The notes beneath the pieces are model-generated. The model had not been told where the DNA came from. It worked only from the letters and a program-made list of their open reading frames with translations, and ran no database searches. 17,221 nt of DNA, from NCBI GenBank assembly GCA_910588365.1, contig CAJUQS010000188.1:1-17221 (forward strand), read 5' to 3'. Every line of letters begins with the position of its first letter. Position 1 is the stretch's first letter. A program made the translations under genes and the position numbers. Positions 6,518 to 12,860 of this stretch are shown one piece after another. This DNA is from an uncultured Oscillospiraceae bacterium (GTDB taxonomy: Bacteria > Bacillota > Clostridia > Oscillospirales > Oscillospiraceae).

Positions 6518-7687
6518 GTGACTGCAAAAAAGACCGGTACCCAAGGCCGGAACGCGGCGCAATACACCGTCATCAAAGTCCGGCTCCATCCCACGGCGGA
6601 GCAGGCGGTGCTGATGGAAAAGACCTTCGGCTGCTGCCGGTACCTGTGGAACCGGATGCTTTCCGACGTACAGGAGTTTTACGCCGCCACCGATTTACAG
6701 TATATCCCCACCCCCGCCCGCTACAAGAAGGAGGCGCCCTTCCTCAAGGAGGTTGACAGCCAGGCGCTGTGCGCGGTTCACCAGAATCTGCGGAAGGCTT
6801 TTCTGGATTTCTTCCGCGCCCCGAACTCCTTCGGCTATCCCCAGTTCAAGACAAAGAAGGCCCGAAAGGACTCCTTCACCGTCTACTGCCGGGAGTACCG
6901 CACCGGCCCGTCCATCTCCCTGACAGGGAGTGGGATTCAGATGCCGAAGCTGGGGCTGGTCAGGGCCACGGTACACCGGAAGCCGCTGCACTGGTGGCCG
7001 CTGGTGTCCGTGACGATCAGCAAGGCCAGATCGGGGAAATATTTCTGCGCTGTCGTGTTCAAATGTGGTACGCAGCGGCCGGAGCAGGTCCTGCCCACTG
7101 GGGATACGACCCTGGGGCTGAACTACTCGCTCTCCCGCTTCTACGTTGACAGCGGCGGGCACAGCCCGGACCTGCCGGCAACGGCAAAGGCCAGGGAAAA
7201 GCTGGCGCGGATACAACGGAAGCTGTCCCGGATGGAGCCGGGCTCCAGGAATTACGAGGAGCAGCTGCAAAAGCTCCGGCTCCAGCACGAGCACATCGCC
7301 AACCAGCGGAAGGACTTCGTCCACAAGGAATCCCGGCGGATAGCCAACGCCTGGGACGCCGTGTGCGTGAGGGAGACCGATCTGGTGGAGCTGTCGCAGA
7401 CCCTGCGGCAGGGCGGGGTGATGGACCTGGGCTTCGGGATGTTCCGGGACTGCCTGCGCTACAAGCTGGAGCGCCAGGGCAAGCGGTACATCGTGGTGGA
7501 CCATCGCGCGCCCACGGCAAAAACCTGTCACGAATGCGGCTGTGTCAACGAGCAGCTGAGCAGCCGTGAAAAGCGCTGGACCTGCCCCCACTGCGGCGCG
7601 CCGGTTATCCGGGATGTCAATGCCGCAAAAAACCTCCGGGATATGGGGCTCGGCCAGCTTCTGAATCAGGAAACAAGCGCCGCCTGA
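6518..7687 (+). CDS. TnpB-family protein with degraded RuvC active site (nuclease-dead TnpB / TldR-like)
   Basis: A 389-residue TnpB (IS605 OrfB) homologue. Active TnpB is an omega-RNA-guided nuclease and the ancestor of Cas12. The N-terminal wedge/REC part is intact, from VIKVRLHPTAEQ through YPQFKTKK to DSFTV. The zinc ribbon has both pairs, Cys337/Cys340 and Cys356/Cys359. The RuvC residues are not intact: the motif LGLDYS of close clostridial relatives reads LGLNYS here (Asn202), and IEDLN reads VRETD, which puts Arg285 at the catalytic Glu in an ungapped alignment (Glu286 is adjacent). Only RDVNAA (Asp366) is kept. DNA cleavage is therefore unlikely, while RNA-guided binding could remain. 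The GTG at 6518 has AAAGGAGGGG just upstream; an in-frame TTG at 6452 lies inside site 2 and lacks a ribosome site. No TnpA gene is present. Confidence 0.9.
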   Translation: MTAKKTGTQGRNAAQYTVIKVRLHPTAEQAVLMEKTFGCCRYLWNRMLSDVQEFYAATDLQYIPTPARYKKEAPFLKEVDSQALCAVHQNLRKAFLDFFRAPNSFGYPQFKTKKARKDSFTVYCREYRTGPSISLTGSGIQMPKLGLVRATVHRKPLHWWPLVSVTISKARSGKYFCAVVFKCGTQRPEQVLPTGDTTLGLNYSLSRFYVDSGGHSPDLPATAKAREKLARIQRKLSRMEPGSRNYEEQLQKLRLQHEHIANQRKDFVHKESRRIANAWDAVCVRETDLVELSQTLRQGGVMDLGFGMFRDCLRYKLERQGKRYIVVDHRAPTAKTCHECGCVNEQLSSREKRWTCPHCGAPVIRDVNAAKNLRDMGLGQLLNQETSAA

Positions 7688-7753
7688 CGACGCTGTTTGA
7701 TACAATCCCCTCGCTATGCCGGCCGGGACGCCGGTGAACGCCCATGGGCGGCT

Positions 7754-7807
7754 GGGAAGCGCTGATTGGATGCACAGAATCCTCTGTCCACCCAATCAGC
7801 GCTCCCC
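7754..7807 (+). ncRNA. long hairpin 3' of the TnpB-like gene, candidate guide-RNA scaffold
   Basis: AGCGCTGATTGG (7758-7769) pairs perfectly with CCAATCAGCGCT (7792-7803). The stem continues inward to ACAGA/TCTGT around ATCC with two mismatches, and outward by GGG/CCC with one. It begins 66 bases after the stop codon. TnpB guide RNAs come from the 3' end of the gene and its downstream flank, so this position fits, but a terminator or element-end hairpin is also possible. There is no T run. The palindrome CGCCCATGGGCG at 7739-7750 lies just before it. Confidence 0.4.
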
Positions 7808-7867
7808 GGAGGCCGTCAGGTGGGAAGAAGAGATGGCAACCCGGCCCGGCCGGCGCGCCCGAAGCCC

Positions 7868-8031
7868 AAGAGCCTGTTTCATATCTCCCCGTGTCCGTCC
7901 TGGCGGCGTATTTTCCGCCTTGACTTCGTTAAAAATCCTTGCCATCCGTCAGGATGCCTGCGTATTTTTGCCTTGCAAGGCAAAAAATCCGCTCACCAAT
8001 CCGCACACGTTGAGATATGAAACAGGCCCTT
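7868..8031. repeat. MITE-like repeat, copy B (complete)
   Basis: A 164-bp element with terminal inverted repeats. GCCTGTTTCATATCTC (7872-7887) is the exact reverse complement of 8012-8027, and the pairing extends outward to AAG/CTT and inward past CGTGT/ACACG. Inside are GGCGG/CCGCC and the perfect 22-bp palindrome 7965-7986 (TTTTTGCCTTG and its complement). Copy A is at 1-142. I see no clear target-site duplication and no convincing ORF. It occupies the gap between the TnpB-like gene and csrA. Confidence 0.85.
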
Positions 8032-8059
8032 ACGGCAGTCCACTCAGCATAATATTTCC

Positions 8060-8079
8060 ATTTTGCTGACAGCGGCGCA
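8060..8079 (+). repeat. 20-base motif upstream of csrA (copy 1)
   Basis: ATTTTGCTGACAGCGGCGCA, found again with one mismatch at 11004-11023. Both copies lie 40-46 bases upstream of a start codon (csrA here, a secreted-protein gene there). Possibly a shared leader or promoter element. I found no obvious sigma-A or sigma-28 promoter match around it. Confidence 0.6.
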
Positions 8080-8124
8080 GTCATGAGGACGCGCCGGAGA
8101 AATTCACATTAAGGAGATTTCGTC

Positions 8125-8457
8125 ATGCTCTGTATTTCCATGAAGGCCGGCGATTACTTCACCGTCGGCGGCAGCACCGTGATCCAGTTCAACCGCCTGC
8201 AGGGCGACCGCGTCCATCTGGTGGTCAACGCCCCCCGGGAGGTGCCCGTCCTGCGGGGCGAGGTGCTGGAGCGAAGCGGCGGACAGCGGCCGGCGTGCGT
8301 GTTCGACGCGCCGCGGCAGATCGTCAAACAGCTGCCCTGGAACGGCGAGAAAAAGCGGGCCCTGCTGGAAATCGGCCAGACGCTGGACCGGATGGGCGAC
8401 AGCCCCGAGGTCCGCACACTGCGGGAGAAGCTGGCCTGCATCTTCCCCGCGCCCTGA
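8125..8457 (+). CDS. csrA: CsrA-family translational regulator with C-terminal extension
   Basis: A 110-residue protein. Residues 1-50 match CsrA, a dimeric beta protein that binds GGA in RNA hairpin loops and blocks ribosome sites; in Bacillus it represses flagellin until titrated by FliW. The start MLCISMKAGD aligns with the usual MLVLSRKxGE, and NAPREVPVLRGE matches the RNA-binding strand with Arg44 at its canonical place. CsrA is normally about 60-75 residues. Residues 51-110 are an extra tail with a helical charged segment (KKRALLEIGQTLDRMGDS) that I do not recognise. AAGGAG at 8111-8116 is the ribosome site and itself contains AGGA, so autoregulation is possible. Flagellin lies 168 bases downstream and its leader carries a matching binding site. 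No fliW is visible. Confidence 0.88.
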   Translation: MLCISMKAGDYFTVGGSTVIQFNRLQGDRVHLVVNAPREVPVLRGEVLERSGGQRPACVFDAPRQIVKQLPWNGEKKRALLEIGQTLDRMGDSPEVRTLREKLACIFPAP

Positions 8458-8566
8458 TTGCTTCGGTTTCATTCGGTTGCGCGAACCGGCTGAAATAGAT
8501 AGTCCCGCGCCAGACCGTTCAGATGTCCAAAGGCCACGGCATTTGGACGGACGGCGCAAAACGACC

Positions 8567-8616
8567 TGTGCCCTGGTAAAAGGATGCTCCGGGGCACACT
8601 AATAGACTGAAAGGAG
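8567..8616 (+). promoter_or_regulatory. CsrA-binding leader of flagellin mRNA
   Basis: TGTGCCCTGG (8567-8576) pairs with CCGGGGCACA (8589-8598, one U-G) and presents the loop TAAAAGGATGCT. The stretch GTAAAAGGATGC matches the CsrA consensus RUACARGGAUGU at 10 of 12 positions. A second GGA lies in the ribosome site AAAGGAG (8610-8616), 31 bases further. Two sites, one over the ribosome site, is the arrangement known for Bacillus hag. An additional hairpin GTCCAAA/TTTGGAC lies upstream at about 8525-8547. Confidence 0.75.
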
Positions 8617-8625
8617 TCAATTAAA

Positions 8626-10377
8626 ATGAGGATTCAGCACAACATTGCGGCGATGAACTCTTACCGCAACTACAGCAACAATGTCTCTGCGGTCAACAAG
8701 AACCTGGAAAAGCTGTCTTCCGGCTACAAGATCAACCGCGCCGGTGACGACGCCGCCGGTCTGGCCATCTCCGAGAAGATGCGCGCGCAGATTTCCGGCC
8801 TGGAGGCCGCCAGCAAGAACGCCAAGGACGGCACCTCCCTGGTGAAGACCGCCGAGGGCGCTCTGACCGAGGTCCATGACATGCTCAACCGCATGGTCAC
8901 CCTGGCACAGCAGTCCGCCAACGGCACCTATGATAACGAGACTGACCGCGCCCAGCTGCAGAAGGAGCTCAACCAGCTGCGCACCGAGATTGACCGTATT
9001 GCCGACAGCTCCAACTTCAACGGCATCAACCTGCTGGACGGCTCCATGTCCGCCGACGGCGTGGTCGCCACCTACAACGATGTGGCGCTGACTGCCGTCC
9101 GCGACGCCAAGAACGGCCAGGCCGCCGCCAAGGGCCAGTTCGAGGTCGACATGAGCCAGTCCAAGTGGGTCGCCGCTGATGATGGCGCGACAGTTACTTT
9201 CGGATTGAACGGAGTCGGTACCGACGCCACAGTGACTCTCGCCAACAAGGGCGACGCCGTCACCGGCGCTACGCTGGCACAGGCCTGGATCGACGCGAAT
9301 ACTGATGCGGATACCGGCCTTTGCGAGGTCGAGGTCGATGGCAAGACCTTCAAGGTCACCCAGGAGGACGGCGTACTGACCTTCCGGGGCAAGGATACCT
9401 CCCCCTTTGACACTTCCAAGAACGGTATCGCTGCCGGAACTTCGATCACTGTCACCGCGGCAGGTACTGATACCGTGTACTATTACGATAATGCCCAGGA
9501 TGCCGGCAACCAGGGCTTCTCCCAGGCGTGGACGATGGTGGAAGAGCCCGTCAGCGACACAGGTGATCTGATGGGGCAGGCCTCCTTTGTCCTTGGCGGT
9601 GATGACGGCGTAGCCATCAGCGATGGCACGACACTCCGGATCGGCAACGAGACCTACACCTTCGCAGTCGGCAAGAACAGCATGTTCAAGGGCAACGATA
9701 ACGTGATCAACCTGACGGATTACGAGGCCGGTGCCGATGGTTTGGCTGTTGCCGCCGCCGCCCGCCTGACCCAGGCCGCCCGGACCAACTCCGCAGTGTT
9801 CGTGAACTACAACGCGGATGACGGTACGATCTACCTGACCGAGAAGAAGGGCGGCATTGACCGCGATGTGTACGATCTGTTCGGCGCGGACACCTCCGCC
9901 GCCACCGGTGAGGCAGACGCCACCTGGTCCAGCACGGAGCGCGGCTTCGTCCAGGTCGGCCAGGCCAGCCCCGCGGGCAAGGCTCTGACCCTCCAGATCG
10001 GCGACACCTCCGACAGCTACAACCAGCTGAAGGTCAACATCAAGGACTGCCATACCGACGCTATCGGCATCGGCAGCATCAATATCGGAACCCAGGCTGG
10101 CGCTGCCGCTGCCGTTGACGCCATCAAGAATGCCATCAACACCGTCTCCTCCATCCGCGGCACCCTGGGCGCGACCCAGAACCGTCTGGAGCACACCCAG
10201 AACAACCTGAGCGTGATGAAGGAGAACATCCAGGACGCCGAGTCCACCATCCGCGACACCGACGTGGCCGAGGAGATGATGGCCTACACCAAGAACAACA
10301 TCCTGGTGCAGTCCGCCCAGGCCATGCTGGCCCAGGCCAACCAGATTCCCCAGGGCGTGCTCCAGCTGCTGGGCTAA
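8626..10377 (+). CDS. hag: flagellin
   Basis: A 583-residue flagellar filament subunit, exported through the flagellar type III apparatus and polymerised at the filament tip. The conserved N-terminal D0/D1 region (1 to about 145) begins MRIQHNIAAMNSYRN and includes LEKLSSGYKINRAGDDAAGL and SSNFNGINLLDG. The C-terminal D1/D0 region (about 490-583) includes TQNRLEHTQNNL and ends QANQIPQGVLQLLG. Between them is a long variable surface domain rich in Asp, Gly, Thr and Ala, with no Cys, as in filament-exposed D2/D3 domains. It is longer than the approximately 300-residue Bacillus form. The ATG at 8626 follows AAAGGAG by 9 bases. Translation is probably controlled by CsrA from the gene just upstream. 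No chaperone, cap or other flagellar gene is in the window. Confidence 0.97.
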   Translation: MRIQHNIAAMNSYRNYSNNVSAVNKNLEKLSSGYKINRAGDDAAGLAISEKMRAQISGLEAASKNAKDGTSLVKTAEGALTEVHDMLNRMVTLAQQSANGTYDNETDRAQLQKELNQLRTEIDRIADSSNFNGINLLDGSMSADGVVATYNDVALTAVRDAKNGQAAAKGQFEVDMSQSKWVAADDGATVTFGLNGVGTDATVTLANKGDAVTGATLAQAWIDANTDADTGLCEVEVDGKTFKVTQEDGVLTFRGKDTSPFDTSKNGIAAGTSITVTAAGTDTVYYYDNAQDAGNQGFSQAWTMVEEPVSDTGDLMGQASFVLGGDDGVAISDGTTLRIGNETYTFAVGKNSMFKGNDNVINLTDYEAGADGLAVAAAARLTQAARTNSAVFVNYNADDGTIYLTEKKGGIDRDVYDLFGADTSAATGEADATWSSTERGFVQVGQASPAGKALTLQIGDTSDSYNQLKVNIKDCHTDAIGIGSINIGTQAGAAAAVDAIKNAINTVSSIRGTLGATQNRLEHTQNNLSVMKENIQDAESTIRDTDVAEEMMAYTKNNILVQSAQAMLAQANQIPQGVLQLLG

Positions 10378-10404
10378 TCCGGCGCAAATTCCGTATAAAA
10401 CAAT

Positions 10405-10432
10405 TCTCCGGCGGGGTCCGCCCCGCCGGAGA
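10405..10432 (+). terminator. hairpin after flagellin
   Basis: TCTCCGGCGGGG and its exact complement form a 12-bp stem around TCCG, 27 bases after the flagellin stop. No T run follows; it could end or stabilise the flagellin message. Confidence 0.6.
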
Positions 10433-10461
10433 TCCCCCACGATGAGGAGGCTGCAATACCG

Positions 10462-11004
10462 ATGGAAGAAAAAAACCGTTCCCAACGGCGCTGGCTGATC
10501 CCCGCGCTGCTGGCGGTGGTTGTCCTGCTGCTGGCCGTGATTCTGGTGTTTGTCATGAAGCCCGGCGCTGAGCCGGTGGATATCCAGGACGGCGAAACGC
10601 CCAAGCTGGGCTATGCCGAGGGGACGACAGTGGTAGAGGATCCGGACGCGCTGCAAAAAGCGGTGGACGAGATGTATGCCCATGCGGCTGAGGGCGGCGT
10701 CACCCTGGAATACAAGAACGACGCCCGCAGTACGGATGGAGAAAATTTCTCCTGCTATATCGCCAACGCGGTGGAGAACCGGTACGACATGTACCTCCAG
10801 ATTTTCGCGGATTCCGAGTTGACGGATCAGCTGCTGCTGACGGGTCTGCTCCGCCCGGGAAGCGCCTTTGACAACATCTCGCTGGAGCATCTGCTGGACC
10901 CCGGCACACATCGGGTATACGTGGCCTTTACGCAAGTGGAAGAGGACCTGGAGACGATACACGCCCAGGTCATGGTCACGATGGATTTCACCGTGACCGA
11001 GTGA
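10462..11004 (+). CDS. membrane-anchored beta-rich surface protein, unknown function
   Basis: A 180-residue protein with a short basic N-terminus (MEEKNRSQRR), one transmembrane helix (about 11-32, WLIPALLAVVVLLLAVILVF) and an extracellular part. The last 80 residues look like a small beta-sandwich: residues around FSCYIANAVENRYDMYLQIF, then LLLTGLLRPGSAF, and a closing strand HAQVMVTMDFTV. I associate this pattern (source strand, LxPG turn, GTHxVYVxF strand) with Ig-like surface proteins encoded near secreted structural proteins in Firmicutes, but I cannot name the family. AGGAGG lies 11 bases before the ATG, which is slightly long. The two secreted paralogues downstream suggest a cell-surface assembly role; that is inference. 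Confidence 0.8.
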   Translation: MEEKNRSQRRWLIPALLAVVVLLLAVILVFVMKPGAEPVDIQDGETPKLGYAEGTTVVEDPDALQKAVDEMYAHAAEGGVTLEYKNDARSTDGENFSCYIANAVENRYDMYLQIFADSELTDQLLLTGLLRPGSAFDNISLEHLLDPGTHRVYVAFTQVEEDLETIHAQVMVTMDFTVTE

Positions 11005-11023
11005 TTTTGCTGACTGCGGCGCA
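11004..11023 (+). repeat. 20-base motif upstream of the secreted-protein gene (copy 2)
   Basis: ATTTTGCTGACTGCGGCGCA, one base different from 8060-8079. Here it overlaps the upstream stop codon and forms the left half of a hairpin with a GCAA loop (11012-11032). Confidence 0.6.
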
Positions 11024-11063
11024 AGCCGCGTCAAAGAATATTTTTAGAGAGGATGTATTCACC

Positions 11064-11732
11064 ATGAAGTTCAAGAAGCTCGTAAGCACTGCCCTGGCCG
11101 GCGCGATGGCACTGTCCCTGTCCGTTCCCGCTTTTGCCGCCGATGGGGACCTCGAGCAGAGCACCAACATCACCGGCACCACCCAGGCCCCCACCATCAA
11201 GATCACCGTCCCCGCCGCCGGCACCGTGACCGTCAACCCCTACAAGATGGCCGTTTCGGTGGGCGGCAGCGATGTGACCGATCAGATCATCAGCGCCACC
11301 CAGTTTATCGAGAACGCGAGTGACGTAGCGCTCAAGGTCAGCGCGGAGGTGACCGGTACAGCCGCCGGCAATCTCGCTTTCGCTACCGCCAGCACCCAGG
11401 GCTCAAGGGCCCCGACCACCAACAGCGTGTTCATGTACTTTGAGATGGTTGCGTCCGATGATGGCAGCACGGAGCCCACTTGGGCAACCGCCTATGACAG
11501 CAAGGCCGCCACTCAGATCCTGGTCAGCACCAAGGCCACGAAGAAGGCCGACATGCTGACCCTGGCCGCTGGCACCGGCACAGCCGCAGCGGCCACTGGC
11601 GGTTATGCCGCTTTCCACCTGGCCGGCGATGCCGCCTCCACCCCCACCACTGCCTAGGTGGCCGCTGATAAGGCCGATGTTGCCATCGCCTTCACCTTCA
11701 CCCCGACCGCTACATCCACCGCTACTCCCTGA
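11064..11732 (+). pseudogene. secreted VPxxGTVxVNPY-family protein interrupted by an amber codon
   Basis: The reading frame starts with a clear signal peptide, MKFKKLVSTALAGAMALSLS ending in PAFA, with cleavage predicted before ADGDL. The mature protein has the block KITVPAAGTVTVNPYKM shared with the 11911-12744 protein, then ENASDVALKVSAEVTG and TQILVSTKATKKADML, which are also shared. At 11655-11657 the frame meets TAG, after 197 residues. The same frame then continues for 24 codons, ending at TGA 11730-11732, and encodes VAIAFTFTP, the equivalent of VNLAFTFTP in the paralogue. A C-to-T change from CAG would explain it. The truncated form would lack the last conserved strand. It could be a nonsense mutation, strain variation, a sequencing error or readthrough. 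AGAGAGGAT precedes the ATG. Confidence 0.82.
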
Positions 11733-11767
11733 TTGAGCGATCAGAACGAATCATTCACCCTTTTATC

Positions 11768-11797
11768 GGGCCGCGCGGCTATTCGGCCGCGCGGCCC
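11768..11797 (+). terminator. GC-rich hairpin after the interrupted gene
   Basis: GGGCCGCGCGGC and GCCGCGCGGCCC form a perfect 12-bp stem around TATTCG, 35 bases after the restored stop. There is no T run directly after it; on the minus strand it is followed by ATAAAAGG. Terminator or 3' stem. Confidence 0.55.
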
Positions 11798-11862
11798 TGA
11801 AGCTTTCCAGAAAAAAGCCGCCATACAAGCAAAACGGAGTTTTGCGCAAAAAGTCCTTTTTG

Positions 11863-11888
11863 ATACTTTTTCTTTCAAGAAAAAGTAT
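11863..11888 (+). promoter_or_regulatory. AT-rich inverted repeat in the leader of the second paralogue
   Basis: ATACTTTTTCTT and AAGAAAAAGTAT are perfect 12-base arms with only 2 bases between them. They lie 10 bases before the AAGGAGGAG ribosome site at 11899. GCAAAAC/GTTTTGC (11829-11845) forms a further small hairpin upstream. Both lie in the 178-base gap 11733-11910, which has no gene of its own. Leader attenuation or a protein-binding site is possible. Confidence 0.5.
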
Positions 11889-11910
11889 GGATACCCACAA
11901 GGAGGAGCCC

Positions 11911-12744
11911 ATGAAGAAGCTGATTAGTTTACTGCTGGCGGCGTCTCCGGCGGCCAGAGCCGCCGGGGGCCCGGCGGAGGCGGAGCCGCCTGTCATTTCT
12001 GTCTCGGTCCCCGACACCGGGACCGTCATTGTGAACCCCTACCGCCTGCCGGTGGAGCTGGACGGCCAGGAAACCACCGAGCAGATCGCCGGGAGCACCA
12101 TGATTCTGGAGAACCGCGGCAATGTGGCGGTGGATGTCAGCGTCAGCGCCATCGGGAGCCCCACGGGAGGCGTGGTGTTCACCGCCCGGCCTCCGGCGGA
12201 GAGCGCGGCGGAGAAGGAGCTGTTCCTGTACGCGGAGTTCCAGCCGCTGTCCGACCCCGTCCTGCGCCCCGGCTGGAGCGGCTGGTACAGCGACAGCACC
12301 AATCAAATCCTGGTGAGCGCCCAAGGGGCGGCGAAGGCGGACGTTCTGCGCCTGGAGGCCGGCGGGGCCCCTTACAGCTGGGGCGCGGCGCGCCTGTTCG
12401 GAGCCGCTGCGGCCTGCCCGGCGCAGCCCTGGGAGGCCGGGGACGGCTTCCATGTCAATCTGGCCTTCACCTTCACCCCGGCTGCCGCGGAGACAATCAC
12501 CTCTGACATACCCGGCGGAGCGGAGTTTGATTCCGCCCTCGTCCTGCCTCCGGAGCAGAGCCCGGAGCCCGCGCCGGTGATGCCGCCGGACCCTGTGGTG
12601 GTGCCGCCGGAGATCCCTGTCCTCCCGGATTTGCCCGCAGTGCCAGACCCGGCGCCTGAGCCGGGAGGGGATGAGGAGCCGCCGGTTTCAGAGACGGGCG
12701 GCGTTTCAGAGCTGCCCCAAAGTGAATATGATTTCCAAACTTAA
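11911..12744 (+). CDS. secreted VPxxGTVxVNPY-family protein with proline-rich tail
   Basis: A 277-residue exported protein of unknown function, paralogous to the interrupted protein just upstream. A short signal peptide (MKKLISLLLAASPAARAAGG) is followed by PVISVSVPDTGTVIVNPYRL, a shared ENRGNVAVDVSVSAIG strand, and NQILVSAQGAAKADVLRLEAG. The conserved block closes with FHVNLAFTFTP at about residue 190. The last 80 residues are rich in Pro, Glu and Val (PEPAPVMPPDPVVVPP and similar), which looks like a wall-spanning or flexible spacer, but I see no LPxTG sorting signal or C-terminal anchor helix. AAGGAGGAG gives the start at 11911. Codon content is GC-rich like the neighbours. Confidence 0.85.
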   Translation: MKKLISLLLAASPAARAAGGPAEAEPPVISVSVPDTGTVIVNPYRLPVELDGQETTEQIAGSTMILENRGNVAVDVSVSAIGSPTGGVVFTARPPAESAAEKELFLYAEFQPLSDPVLRPGWSGWYSDSTNQILVSAQGAAKADVLRLEAGGAPYSWGAARLFGAAAACPAQPWEAGDGFHVNLAFTFTPAAAETITSDIPGGAEFDSALVLPPEQSPEPAPVMPPDPVVVPPEIPVLPDLPAVPDPAPEPGGDEEPPVSETGGVSELPQSEYDFQT

Positions 12745-12760
12745 AATTCGGAAATCATAT
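12726..12760. repeat. inverted repeat spanning the stop codon of the second paralogue
   Basis: ATATGATTTCC (12726-12736) and GGAAATCATAT (12750-12760) are exact complements, with the TAA stop inside the 13-base loop. The left arm encodes the C-terminal YDF. Confidence 0.7.
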
Positions 12761-12774
12761 AGTTGATTTAAGCC

Positions 12775-12852
12775 GTTTTGCTCGCCGCCATAAACGGCGG
12801 CAACCGCAAAACATGGCACATATTACTTCCGACCTTTCGGATCGGGAGTAAT
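12775..12852 (+). ncRNA. two consecutive hairpins, candidate structured RNA
   Basis: Hairpin 1 (12775-12812) has outer arms GTTTTGC/GCAAAAC and inner arms GCCGCC/GGCGGC. Hairpin 2 (12822-12852) has ATTACTTCCGA paired with TCGGGAGTAAT (11 bp, one U-G). They are followed 8 bases later by the terminator-like hairpin at 12861. They do not match a riboswitch class that I recognise. They could be the 3' UTR of the secreted-protein gene, an independent small RNA or a mobile repeat. Confidence 0.5.
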
Positions 12853-12860
12853 AAAACAGA

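Noticed and set aside
5530..7687. IS607-type transposon (serine TnpA plus TnpB)
   Set aside because: The recombinase has its DNA-binding domain at the C-terminus like Hin/TnpR, not at the N-terminus as in IS607 TnpA, and a terminator and two palindromes separate the genes.
8617..11034. Very long minus-strand open frame (over 800 codons) opposite flagellin
   Set aside because: It is antisense to a clear flagellin and a second gene, is low in complexity (Gly/Val/Leu/His), and arises from GC-rich codon bias.
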